Origin: a virus
Reading direction: 5' to 3' (one strand)
Length of the DNA: 25,714 bases
Virus record (IMG/VR): IMGVR_UViG_3300006920_000214
Span: 1-25,714 of that record
Translations under genes and position numbers: made by a program
Shown: piece after piece, positions 1 through 6,694 of the stretch
Numbering within the stretch: the stretch's first letter is position 1
Layout of the letters: each line of letters starts with the position of its first letter
Notes under the pieces: generated by a model
The model's database searches: none
Seen by the model: only the letters and a program-made list of their open reading frames with translations
Told to the model about the DNA's origin: nothing

Positions 1-684
1 CTTAATTGGATGGGTAGTGATATGACTGTGGTCAACGCAGCCAGAGTGAGTTTTGACCAGAGTTCTGAGGAGTTGGGTCAATCTGGTGTAGTGGGCCAGC
101 ATATGACGCCTGTGCTGAAAGATGGAGACAAGAGGCTGATTAAGTATCTAGCCAAGCATAAGCACTTATCTCCATTCGGACATTGCTTTGCGTCTTTCTA
201 TGTAAGCTGTCCAATATTTGTTGCACGTCAACTTGTGAAACATTCGTACTTGAGGATTAATGAAGTCAGTAGGCGATACGTCAAATCGAGGCCAGAGTTC
301 TACGAGCCTGAAGTCTGGCGGGGTCAAGCCAAAGACAAGAAGCAAGGTAGTTGGGGAAGAGTAGACCTATGGAATGACGTTGATCCTCGCAATCCCCCCT
401 TCGCAACTTTTGAGACCTTCCAGCATTACCAGAAGCTGCAGGTAGAGCTTTATACCAGTATGCTTGAAGCTGGTGTGTGTGAGGAACAGGCTAGAATGGT
501 ACTTCCCGCAAATCTCATCACGCACTTTTACTGGTCCGGTAGCCTAGACGCCTTCGCTAAAATGGCTAATCTCAGGTGTGCGGGTGATAGCCAATATGAG
601 ACCAGACTAGTTGCACAAGATATATCAACCGAAATGGCTGAGTTATTTCCCTATAGCTGGGCTGCACTGAGGAGCATAACATGA
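1..684 (+). CDS. thyX: Flavin-dependent thymidylate synthase ThyX (5' end outside window)
   Basis: ThyX makes dTMP from dUMP using methylene-tetrahydrofolate and FAD/NADPH, feeding phage DNA synthesis. The frame is open to the window edge; the first internal ATG is at 10, but family members normally have a few more residues before the 'YMGSD..VVNAARVSF' start, so the true start is probably upstream. Numbering from that ATG, the signature region is RQLVKHSYLRINEVSRRY at 73-90 and the C-terminal part has EQARMVLP (159-166) and LRCAGDSQYETR (188-199), as expected for ThyX. The usual RHR-x7-S motif reads KHS-x7-S here, so both arginines are replaced. The stop overlaps the next start as ATGA. The family call is firm; activity despite the changed motif is not proven. 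Confidence 0.93.
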   Translation, partial: LNWMGSDMTVVNAARVSFDQSSEELGQSGVVGQHMTPVLKDGDKRLIKYLAKHKHLSPFGHCFASFYVSCPIFVARQLVKHSYLRINEVSRRYVKSRPEFYEPEVWRGQAKDKKQGSWGRVDLWNDVDPRNPPFATFETFQHYQKLQVELYTSMLEAGVCEEQARMVLPANLITHFYWSGSLDAFAKMANLRCAGDSQYETRLVAQDISTEMAELFPYSWAALRSIT

Positions 685-986
685 ACCGTACAATTCAAAT
701 CACTGGACTAAGAGGACGCGACTTTGATGCTAATGACATTGTGGAAACTAGCCACGATGTAGCAGCCGCTTTGCGTAATCCCGCCAAGGGCTGGCATACT
801 GAGTGTGCAACAGGTTGCGCTGCAATTATTCGCATTGCTATAAACAAAAACCCTGATCTATACACAGACAAAGATGCTGGGCTTTCGCCTATTATTGATT
901 GGGAAGCTGGCACCATTGACGCCCCACAAATCTCACTTAACCATAAAATCACATTCAGAAATATTGAGGGGATGACTGATGGCTGA
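681..986 (+). CDS. Unknown 101-aa protein downstream of thyX
   Basis: I do not recognise this protein. It is soluble-looking, with no membrane segment, and has two cysteines close together in the middle (residues 42 and 46). The start is fixed by an ATGA overlap with the end of thyX, and its own end overlaps the next gene by 8 nt, so it is probably translated by coupling in the thyX operon. The reading frame on the opposite strand here is a shadow. Phage operons of this kind often carry small accessory proteins next to nucleotide genes, but nothing in the sequence points to a function. Confidence 0.75.
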   Translation: MNRTIQITGLRGRDFDANDIVETSHDVAAALRNPAKGWHTECATGCAAIIRIAINKNPDLYTDKDAGLSPIIDWEAGTIDAPQISLNHKITFRNIEGMTDG

Positions 987-1191
987 TAAATACATTGACG
1001 TAACCCCAAGCTGGTTACAGATGACAAACGTCATAGAAACTCTTCTCACAGATGGTGACTTTGAGGGTAAGCAAACCGCACGTACTGAATTAAGGAAGAT
1101 GGCTCAAGTCGCTGACCAGTATGTGAGACTGCAGAAAATGTCTCAAGAGAAAGTGGCAGAGCAAAGTCGGGATGTGGGAGATTATGAATGA
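979..1191 (+). CDS. Unknown 70-aa protein
   Basis: This is a small, charged, probably helical protein with no recognised motif. Its ATG lies 8 nt inside the end of the preceding gene (GGGGATGACTGATGGCTG region; GGGG upstream serves as a weak ribosome binding site), and its stop is in an ATGA overlap with the next small frame. The unbroken chain of overlapping starts and stops from thyX to 1322 is the main evidence that it is real. Confidence 0.7.
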   Translation: MADKYIDVTPSWLQMTNVIETLLTDGDFEGKQTARTELRKMAQVADQYVRLQKMSQEKVAEQSRDVGDYE

Positions 1192-1322
1192 GGGTAAGAC
1201 TAGTCTACTATAACGCGAAGACTCATAAACCCTTTGCATTTAAGACTGTTAGTAGCTCAGTGGCAGTGAAAGAGCTTAGTAATTTTAAGCCTCGCGGAGC
1301 CTATCTTAAAATCGAATCTTAA
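1188..1322 (+). CDS. Unknown 44-aa basic protein
   Basis: This frame starts at the ATG of an ATGA overlap with the previous stop and ends in TAA at 1320-1322. The product begins MRVRLVYYNAKTHKPFAFKT and ends YLKIES; it is strongly basic with 8 lysines and 3 arginines. It is too short for most gene callers, but the exact stop/start overlap, which matches the preceding thyX junction, supports translation by coupling. It is the last gene before a non-coding gap. Function unknown. Confidence 0.55.
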   Translation: MRVRLVYYNAKTHKPFAFKTVSSSVAVKELSNFKPRGAYLKIES

Positions 1323-1334
1323 AAATTAAAATCT

Positions 1335-1384
1335 GAAATGGCAAAAATGGCAGACTGCCACTATGCTTTCTGCCATGCCATTTC
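1335..1384. other. Long imperfect stem-loop after the thyX operon
   Basis: GAAATGGCA (1335-1343) pairs with TGCCATTTC (1376-1384), and TGGCAG (1348-1353) pairs with CTGCCA (1370-1375), giving a 15-bp stem with a 4-nt bulge and a 16-nt loop. It starts 12 nt after the last stop of the thyX operon. There is no T-run after it, so it is not a typical intrinsic terminator; it could be an RNA 3'-end stabiliser or part of the recombination region that follows. Confidence 0.55.
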
Positions 1385-1395
1385 TGTTAGCATAC

Positions 1396-1412
1396 AAACG
1401 ATATTATCGTTT
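1396..1412. promoter_or_regulatory. Perfect 8-bp-arm palindrome, operator-like
   Basis: AAACGATA-T-TATCGTTT is a perfect inverted repeat with a single central base, lying in non-coding DNA between a stem-loop and the tRNA-like fragment. A symmetric site of this size is typical of a dimeric DNA-binding protein. No matching regulator gene is identified in the window. Confidence 0.45.
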
Positions 1413-1425
1413 ATTATCAGATATA

Positions 1426-1470
1426 TGGCTCCGGCGGTAGGGATCGAACCTACGACCAATTGATTAACAG
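1426..1470 (-). other. tRNA-Asn(GTT) 3'-half fragment, probable phage attachment site (attP)
   Basis: Read on the - strand, these 45 nt are exactly the 3' part of a tRNA: anticodon loop CTGTTAA (anticodon GTT), 3' anticodon strand TCAAT, a 5-nt variable loop TGGTC, T-arm GTAGG-TTCGATC-CCTAC, 3' acceptor strand CGCCGGA, discriminator G and encoded CCA. Similarity stops at the first base of the anticodon loop; the upstream sequence has no D-arm or acceptor 5' strand, so this is not a functional tRNA. Fragments running from the anticodon loop through CCA are the classic attP core of phages whose integrase targets host tRNA genes. No integrase lies in the window; it would have to be beyond an edge. 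The alternative is a relic of past integration. Confidence 0.75.
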
Positions 1471-1533
1471 ATAGCGTTTGTTTTCAATAGGTTACACGAT
1501 TATTAATGAAATGACTGTTATCATAAATTGGTT

Positions 1534-1572
1534 CTCTAAGTGCTTAATTAAGTGTTGACGGAAGTGCATAAC
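1534..1572 (+). promoter_or_regulatory. Tandem AAGTGC boxes upstream of primase
   Basis: TCTAAGTGCTTAA begins at 1534 and GAAGTGCATAAC at 1561, so the AAGTGC cores are 25 bp apart. The second copy lies in the spacer of the promoter at 1555-1583. A similar pair with 24-bp spacing precedes the helicase gene. Probably a binding site for a phage or host regulator (inference). Confidence 0.45.
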
Positions 1573-1583
1573 GCCTGTATCCT
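1555..1583 (+). promoter_or_regulatory. Sigma70-like promoter for the primase gene
   Basis: -35 TTGACG (1555-1560), a 17-nt spacer, and -10 TATCCT (1578-1583). The spacer begins with GAAGTGCATAAC, the same box found in the promoter at 6691-6719. Transcription would start near 1590, which rules out the upstream in-frame GTG (1552) as the primase start. Confidence 0.6.
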
Positions 1584-1626
1584 TAAAGAGTTCTTTCTTG
1601 AGGCTGTATACTATAGGACTAGGCTA

Positions 1627-2385
1627 ATGACCTATGCTGAACAACTACAGGTAATACAAAGTCTTCACCTAAGAGAAGGTGATAATGTCACCATCCAATG
1701 CCCCTTCTGTGGAACCGCCAAGAAACTTTCAGCATCTAAACAAGATGGTAAGCTCATGTGGAATTGTTACAGAGCTAGTTGCAATGGCAGGGGTATACAC
1801 TCAGGAAGACGTGACCTGCAGACTGCTAAGGAGTACGTGGCTAATAAAACTAAGATATCAAAGCAAAGATATAAGCCCATCCCCAGCCTCACCACACGCC
1901 CTGAGAACCACCCACAAGCCCTAGACTACCTAGCATCAGTCAACAGCCTAGAAGCCTACGAGAGAGGCCTCATAGAGGTCAGGTATGCCCCTGCTGAGGA
2001 CAGAGTGCTGTTCATTCAAGGGGATGGTGCAGTGGGCCGCTCATTAAGCAGTGGGACAAAATGGCTCACCTATGGCCTATTGCCAGAAGGTATAAGAGTA
2101 GGTAGTGGCTCTACAGCAGTGGTAGTTGAAGACACGCCATCTGCCTGTAGTATTAGTAGATTACCTAACACTGCTGGGATAGCAATGCTTGGCACAACAC
2201 TTACTAACTCCATTAAAACCACTCTTAATAAGTTTAATAAAGTGTATTTTATCCTTGACAAGGACGCATCAATCAAGGCTATAAATACACGCAAGTTTGT
2301 TTGTTCACATATAAAAGTGAGGTTCACTCAAAAAGACCTTAAGTGTTTAGATGTCGAGCAGATCAAGGCAGTATTATCTGCGTAA
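1627..2385 (+). CDS. DNA primase (zinc ribbon plus TOPRIM, stand-alone)
   Basis: A T7 gp4-type primase that makes RNA primers at the fork. From this start (252 aa) there is an N-terminal zinc ribbon with cysteines at 25, 28, 47 and 52 (CPFC ... CYRASC), then a TOPRIM-like fold with the glutamate at 168 (AVVVEDTPSA) and the acidic pair at 211 and 213 (FILDKD). In T7 the primase is fused to a helicase; here the helicase is a separate gene two genes downstream. The frame is open further up to a GTG at 1552, but that stretch overlaps the promoter; ATG 1627 has an AGGA-containing ribosome binding site at proper spacing and leaves a normal N-terminus ahead of the zinc ribbon. The domain call is strong. 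Confidence 0.85.
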   Translation: MTYAEQLQVIQSLHLREGDNVTIQCPFCGTAKKLSASKQDGKLMWNCYRASCNGRGIHSGRRDLQTAKEYVANKTKISKQRYKPIPSLTTRPENHPQALDYLASVNSLEAYERGLIEVRYAPAEDRVLFIQGDGAVGRSLSSGTKWLTYGLLPEGIRVGSGSTAVVVEDTPSACSISRLPNTAGIAMLGTTLTNSIKTTLNKFNKVYFILDKDASIKAINTRKFVCSHIKVRFTQKDLKCLDVEQIKAVLSA

Positions 2386-2409
2386 TAAATTGGATGGAGG
2401 TTAGTTAGT

Positions 2410-2703
2410 ATGCAAGCAGGTAAAGCATCGCCGTTTTCAATAGCGAAGACACACGTAGTTTATTTGCGCTACGGTGAGCATATCGGCTCACAGGCAAATC
2501 AAGAAATGCAAGGTATGTTGGCGGTATCGGCTATTACTACGCCCTCTGTTGCAGCATGTGGCGCAACCACTGTTTGGGGTAACGGACCAACAGCACCGCC
2601 CAGTTCAGCCCCAATTTTGAAAAGACTTCGAAAGGATGCGTCCATGACGATTGGTGCCGTAGATAGAGTGTCAATGCACGTCGGGTCGCTGGCTGATAAA
2701 TAA
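2410..2703 (+). CDS. Unknown 97-aa protein
   Basis: It begins 24 nt after the primase stop with a good ribosome binding site (GGATGGAGG upstream of ATG). The product is basic and rich in Ala, Thr, Ser and Val, with a proline-rich stretch (GPTAPPSSAP) at about 59-68 and no membrane segment. It uses GCG, ACG and CCG codons more freely than the AT-rich neighbours, which might indicate a recent arrival, though I judged this by eye. No family recognised. Confidence 0.6.
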   Translation: MQAGKASPFSIAKTHVVYLRYGEHIGSQANQEMQGMLAVSAITTPSVAACGATTVWGNGPTAPPSSAPILKRLRKDASMTIGAVDRVSMHVGSLADK

Positions 2704-2726
2704 TTACTTAGGAAAGAGAAATCCGC

Positions 2727-2927
2727 ATGAAAGCCCGTGGAATTGCCGTTATCGATGTAGACATCGAAGGCTATAGAGAAGCTGCCGAGATAGAAGATAG
2801 GCTCAATGAAGTAATCAAGAACTTAGTGGATGGTGATAAGAGAGTAGTCCACTATGCCGTTGAGCTACGTGAACGTAGAGGGGATATCCCTCCCGACATC
2901 AAGAAGATGAAGTTTAGAGCGAACTAA
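2727..2927 (+). CDS. Small conserved-looking early protein, 66 aa, unknown function
   Basis: The ATG follows GGAAAGAGA at suitable spacing. The protein is mixed-charge: an N-terminal beta-like stretch (ARGIAVIDVDI), a helix with many Glu/Asp, and a basic end containing ERRGDIPPDIKKMKFR. Small proteins with this style of ending (ERRG..PPDI.KMKFR) are, as I recall, found among early genes of marine T7-like phages, without known function. It is the last gene before a strong terminator, so it closes the primase transcription unit. Confidence 0.7.
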   Translation: MKARGIAVIDVDIEGYREAAEIEDRLNEVIKNLVDGDKRVVHYAVELRERRGDIPPDIKKMKFRAN

Positions 2928-2948
2928 AGTATAGCATTAACTATACTT
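2927..2948. promoter_or_regulatory. 8-bp inverted repeat overlapping a stop codon
   Basis: AAGTATAG-CATTAA-CTATACTT is a perfect 8-bp-arm inverted repeat beginning at the last base of the stop codon of the 66-aa gene, just before the terminator. It may be a hairpin protecting or assisting the 3' end, or an operator. AT-rich, so weak as RNA. Confidence 0.35.
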
Positions 2949-2954
2949 AATATA

Positions 2955-2985
2955 AAAGCCTCGCAGCTTAAGCGGGGCTTTTTTT
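2955..2985 (+). terminator. Rho-independent terminator after the primase unit
   Basis: AAAGCCTCGC and GCGGGGCTTT form a 10-bp stem (one G-U pair) around the loop AGCTTAA, followed by a run of T. This is a strong canonical forward-strand terminator and separates the primase unit from the helicase unit. Confidence 0.88.
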
Positions 2986-2988
2986 ATG

Positions 2989-3026
2989 TCTAAGTGCATT
3001 ATACATTGTTACTCTAAGTGCATAAC
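2989..3026 (+). promoter_or_regulatory. Tandem TCTAAGTGCAT boxes upstream of helicase, possible promoter/operator
   Basis: TCTAAGTGCAT occurs at 2989-2999 and again at 3013-3023 (second copy continues AAC), 24 bp apart, between the terminator and the helicase start. No clear -10/-35 pair matches sigma70 consensus (TATACA at 3000-3005 is a possible weak -10), yet the terminator implies that a promoter is needed here. The repeat is probably a regulator binding site or part of a phage-specific promoter. Confidence 0.45.
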
Positions 3027-3040
3027 AATGGAAGTTGTAA

Positions 3041-4255
3041 ATGGATCAGTCTATAGTTAAATCTTGCTTCAGTAATGAGTTCTACACCTCAAATAAATCT
3101 AAACTGCGATCATCCATATTCGATGATACTTTAAAAGATGTCTATGAAACGATAGTGCAAATGCACGAAAAATTTGAAGCTGATATCAGCCCAATTGAAT
3201 TATTTGGATTTTGGAAAGCTAAGAACCCAACCAGTACAGCAGCTAGAACTACTGAATTTGAGGACTTAATTGGCTCAATATATAATTCTCAGGCGGTTAA
3301 TCCTGACATAGCCAGTGATGTTATAGAAAGCCTTTGGCGGCAGTCTATTGGGCTGGATATAGCTAACTATGGCATCAAAATGTCAGAGAACGATCCCACT
3401 GCTTGGGATGGGCTACAAGCTCTACTTACTCGCGTAGCTGATGGCTACATGCCTGATGATTTTGGTGAGCCTGTCACAGATGATATCTATGAGCTTCTCG
3501 CGTGTGTGAGTAATGACAACAGATTTAAGTTCAATATCGAAACTTTAAGTAGAGAAGTCTACGGAATTGGTCGGGGAGAGTTTGGCTGCATTGCTGCATA
3601 TTCTAATGTAGGTAAGACAGCATTTGCGGTTAGCCTGTCAGCGGGACCAGCAGGTTTTTGCCAACAAGGGGCTAAGGTCGGATACCTCGCCAATGAGGAA
3701 ATAGCTAAAAAGACAAAACTCCGCGCAGTTACTGCTTATACAGGACTAACAGAACAACAGTGTAGATTAGACCCCCCTGCGGCCTATGCAAGATATTCCG
3801 GTATAAGAGACCGTTTGATTTTCTTGGAAATTACAAATTGGGATATGGCTAAGTTAGATGCCTATCTTGGTTTTGAGCAATATGACCTAATATTTGTGGA
3901 CATGGCAGACAAGATTGAACTGTCTACTAAATTCAACAGCGGTCATGAGCGTCTTCGGGAATTATACTACCGACTAAGGGAACTCGCTAAGAAGCATAAC
4001 TGTGCAATCATTGGACTATCACAAGCCTCTGCTGAGGCTGAAGGTAAGACCCGCCTCACGCCTACGATGCTTGAAGGTTCTAAAGTCGGGAAAATTGCAG
4101 AATGCGATATTCTTCTTGGCGTAGGGAAGATGAATAGCCCTGAAGAGCCTGATGATCCTACTCGCTGGATCACAGTGATGAAGAATAAGATCAGCGGCTG
4201 GCACGGTACAGTTATTTGTAATCTCGACATCCATACTTCGAGGTACGAAGTATGA
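3041..4255 (+). CDS. Replicative DNA helicase (DnaB/gp4 RecA-like core)
   Basis: A 404-aa hexameric-type helicase that would unwind the fork with the separate primase. The first 160 residues are a helical N-terminal domain. The RecA-like core starts near 165 with a Walker A-type loop AYSNVGKT (186-193; the usual first Gly is Ala), the DnaB-style catalytic glutamate region LANEE (216-220), Walker B LIFVDMAD (283-290), and a sensor/DNA-binding segment IIGLSQAS (323-330). The C-terminal KNKISGWHGT (381-390) resembles the arginine-finger region of DnaB-like helicases. GGAAG upstream supports the ATG. Its stop overlaps the next ATG (ATGA). It could alternatively be called the helicase half of a split T7 gp4. 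Confidence 0.87.
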   Translation: MDQSIVKSCFSNEFYTSNKSKLRSSIFDDTLKDVYETIVQMHEKFEADISPIELFGFWKAKNPTSTAARTTEFEDLIGSIYNSQAVNPDIASDVIESLWRQSIGLDIANYGIKMSENDPTAWDGLQALLTRVADGYMPDDFGEPVTDDIYELLACVSNDNRFKFNIETLSREVYGIGRGEFGCIAAYSNVGKTAFAVSLSAGPAGFCQQGAKVGYLANEEIAKKTKLRAVTAYTGLTEQQCRLDPPAAYARYSGIRDRLIFLEITNWDMAKLDAYLGFEQYDLIFVDMADKIELSTKFNSGHERLRELYYRLRELAKKHNCAIIGLSQASAEAEGKTRLTPTMLEGSKVGKIAECDILLGVGKMNSPEEPDDPTRWITVMKNKISGWHGTVICNLDIHTSRYEV

Positions 4256-4557
4256 TAGACCATAACATTCACTCAATCCTAGCTGTGTTAGAAGGCTCTA
4301 ACAAAGTCACTTGCCCAGAACTTCAGGGCGCACCCTTTGTGCAATCCAATAGAGGCAGTCTGATAGGCACATTAGCAAGGATGCTTATCCTAGATGGGTA
4401 TAACCCAGACCGTATTCTAATAGTTCAGCGAGGACCAACAATCTGCTTTGAGCCTCTGTCGCTAAGGGCATGGTCGAAGATGTCTATCACAGAAGCTGAC
4501 ACAAGTATTCGCTCGGCCTTGTACAGGCAAGATCAACGGTGGGGTGATGATGACTAA
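4252..4557 (+). CDS. Unknown 101-aa protein between helicase and polymerase
   Basis: Its start overlaps the helicase stop by 4 nt, and its end overlaps the polymerase start, so the three genes are translationally coupled. No motif recognised; no membrane segment. The N-terminal half (SILAVLEGSNKVTCPELQG ... RGSLIGTLARMLILDGY) has the helix spacing of a small winged-helix DNA-binding domain, but this is only an impression. The position suggests a replication accessory protein. Confidence 0.7.
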   Translation: MIDHNIHSILAVLEGSNKVTCPELQGAPFVQSNRGSLIGTLARMLILDGYNPDRILIVQRGPTICFEPLSLRAWSKMSITEADTSIRSALYRQDQRWGDDD

Positions 4558-6694
4558 AATCCTTATCGGAGACCTTGAGACCACCGTTAAGCGCATCGAT
4601 GGCAGGATAGACAATAGCCCATATAACCCAACCAATCGCCTTGTCGCGGCTGGCTGGGGGTTCTTGGGATGGGATGGTCTGGAAGACTACCAGCATTCAA
4701 TTTATTACCATAACGAGTGCATTACTCCTGACAGCGTAGATGCCTTTCAGTCTGCCTTAGATGAAGCTGATGTGGCGGTATTCCATAATGCCAAATTTGA
4801 TGTCAGTTGGCTGCTAGAAATGGGCTTTCGTATCCCAGATAAAATTGTCTGCACAATGAATGCTGAATACTTGCTGGCTAAAGGGCAGCGTATGAAGCTG
4901 TCGCTCAAGGAGACTGCACTCAGACGTGAACTTACCAACATCAAGAAGAGTGATTTGGTTGATGAGATGTTCAGAGAGGGTACAGGCTTTGAGTCTATGC
5001 CTCTGGATACAGTCACTGAATATTTAGAAGCTGACATCAGAACCACTGCTGAACTCTACTTACGTCAGCAGGATGACTTTCAGGCTGAAGAGAATAAGTC
5101 ATTACTCACGGCAGTAGACCAGATGAATGACATGCTGATGTTTCTGGTCGAGATTGAAAGAAATGGATGCCAGATTGATCTAGAAGTCTTAGCTAAGGTC
5201 GAAGATGACTTTGTTAAAGAAAAGGCTGAATTAACCTCGCGCCTGAATGAAATCGTCCAAGACGTGATGGGAGACACGCCCATAAATCTAAATTCTGGGG
5301 TGGATATGACTAAGGTCATCTACTCCCGCGAAGTTAAGGATCGTCTCGCGCACATACAGACATGGAATATTGGGACTAATGAATCTGGTAAGTCACTTAG
5401 ACCCCCGCGCATGTCTTCTGGGCAGTTTATTGATGCAGTCAGGGCCACCACTCAAATTGTCAAAAAGACGATGGCGGTGCAATGCAAGGACTGTGGCGGT
5501 GTAGGATCAATTCAGAAATACAAGAAAATCACCAGACAGAAGAATGGTAAGAAGTATTACCTGACAGGTGATCCATACAAAACTCGCAGTAAATGCCCAA
5601 ACTGCGAGGGTATTGGTGCTGTTTATGTCAGTACTGGGGTTACAGCGGGGCTGAAGATGTCTCCAACCAGCCCAGTGGATGCAAGTATCAACGGATTTAA
5701 GTCCGATAAAGAGACAATTAAAGCCTTAATTCAACAAGCAGAGCGTAAAAAAGACTCACTCGCTGTTGAGTTTTTAATTAAATTATCCCGCCTATCAGCC
5801 ATATCTACTTACTTAGATAGCTTTGTCGCGGGTTTAAAACGAGGAACTCGCGCAGATGGAATACTTCATGCAAATTTCAACCAATGTATCGCTGCTACTG
5901 GTCGCCTGTCTTCTAGTAATCCTAATGCTCAGAACTGGCCCAAGAGAGGCTTCCCTGTACGGGCTTCTATTGTCTCTAGGTTTGATGGCGGTCTGTTATT
6001 AGAGGCTGATTACTCCTCTCTTGAGATGGTTGTCGCATGTGAATTGGCGAGAGACGGACAAGGCATAGCCGACATCCTTGAAGGTAAGGATATTCACAGA
6101 CAGACTGCTAGTATTGTTAATCAAAAACCTCCCAAAGAAGTAACTAAAGTAGAGAGACAGGGCGCAAAAGCATATACATTTTTACCCCTTTTTGGTGGTA
6201 CAGGGAATGGAGAGCTGCCCCACATCAAAGCATATTTTGACCGTTTTTATACTCTATATGAGGGCATAAAGGTTTGGCATGACAGCCTCATGCGCGGTAC
6301 ACTTAAGAATGGGATCGTGCAGACGCCTTCGGGCCGACAGTATTACTGGCCTAATGTAGTCAGGACACGGGGTGGTAGGGTCAGCTTTGCCACACAAATA
6401 TTGAATTATCCAGTTCAGGGCTTCGCTGCTGACATAGTACAGATCGCATGTATTCGCGCATTAAGACTATTTAGGCAGCAAAATCTACGCTCTAAAATCA
6501 TCCTCACTGTCCACGACAGTTTGGTCTCAGATACCCACCCTGATGAAATAGATCAAGTAAAAGCAATCCTGACCACGGCTATGACTGAGGTCGGAGAGGA
6601 GCTTGAATCTCGTTTTAATTACAAGGCAGTAGTACCTCTTAAAATTGAGATTTCCAGAGGTAAAAATTGGCTTGATCAAGAGGAATATACTTGA
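4550..6694 (+). CDS. DNA polymerase, family A, with DnaJ-like zinc insertion
   Basis: The replicative polymerase, 714 aa from ATG 4550 (ATG 4547 and GTG 4544 are in-frame alternatives; 4550 has the best distance to GGTGGGG). The 3'-5' exonuclease has DLE (D8, E10), N80/D84 and Y158xxxD162, so proofreading residues are present. A four-cysteine motif of the DnaJ central-domain type follows: CKDCGGVG (C312, C315) and CPNCEGIG (C349, C352). The polymerase domain carries TGRLSSSNPNAQN (450-462), motif A LLEADYSSLE (D487), the O-helix RQGAKAYTFLPLFGG with Phe544 at the position of E. coli Phe762, and motif C TVHDS (H655, D656). I recall such a zinc insertion from phage HMO-2011. Its role is unknown; it may replace a processivity-clamp contact. 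Confidence 0.95.
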   Translation: MTKILIGDLETTVKRIDGRIDNSPYNPTNRLVAAGWGFLGWDGLEDYQHSIYYHNECITPDSVDAFQSALDEADVAVFHNAKFDVSWLLEMGFRIPDKIVCTMNAEYLLAKGQRMKLSLKETALRRELTNIKKSDLVDEMFREGTGFESMPLDTVTEYLEADIRTTAELYLRQQDDFQAEENKSLLTAVDQMNDMLMFLVEIERNGCQIDLEVLAKVEDDFVKEKAELTSRLNEIVQDVMGDTPINLNSGVDMTKVIYSREVKDRLAHIQTWNIGTNESGKSLRPPRMSSGQFIDAVRATTQIVKKTMAVQCKDCGGVGSIQKYKKITRQKNGKKYYLTGDPYKTRSKCPNCEGIGAVYVSTGVTAGLKMSPTSPVDASINGFKSDKETIKALIQQAERKKDSLAVEFLIKLSRLSAISTYLDSFVAGLKRGTRADGILHANFNQCIAATGRLSSSNPNAQNWPKRGFPVRASIVSRFDGGLLLEADYSSLEMVVACELARDGQGIADILEGKDIHRQTASIVNQKPPKEVTKVERQGAKAYTFLPLFGGTGNGELPHIKAYFDRFYTLYEGIKVWHDSLMRGTLKNGIVQTPSGRQYYWPNVVRTRGGRVSFATQILNYPVQGFAADIVQIACIRALRLFRQQNLRSKIILTVHDSLVSDTHPDEIDQVKAILTTAMTEVGEELESRFNYKAVVPLKIEISRGKNWLDQEEYT

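Larger units (their letters stand above)
1384..1525 (+). repeat. Direct repeat pair flanking the tRNA-like core (possible integrase arm sites)
   Basis: CTGTTAGCATA (1384-1394) and CTGTTATCATA (1515-1525) match at 10 of 11 positions in the same orientation. They lie about 31 nt before and 44 nt after the tRNA-Asn fragment. Tyrosine integrases bind direct arm-type repeats on both sides of the attP core, so the placement is suggestive, but short AT-rich repeats can occur by chance. Confidence 0.3.

Noticed and set aside
695-1027. Opposite-strand 110-aa frame over the gene after thyX.
   Set aside because: It lies antisense to coupled forward genes and has no ribosome binding site or recognisable product; treated as a shadow.
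1426-1510. A complete tRNA gene on the - strand.
   Set aside because: Only the 3' half from the anticodon loop onward is tRNA-like; no D-arm or matching acceptor 5' strand is present upstream.
1552-1626. The primase reading frame extends upstream to a GTG at 1552.
   Set aside because: The segment contains a good promoter (1555-1583), and ATG 1627 has a proper ribosome binding site and gives a normal primase N-terminus.
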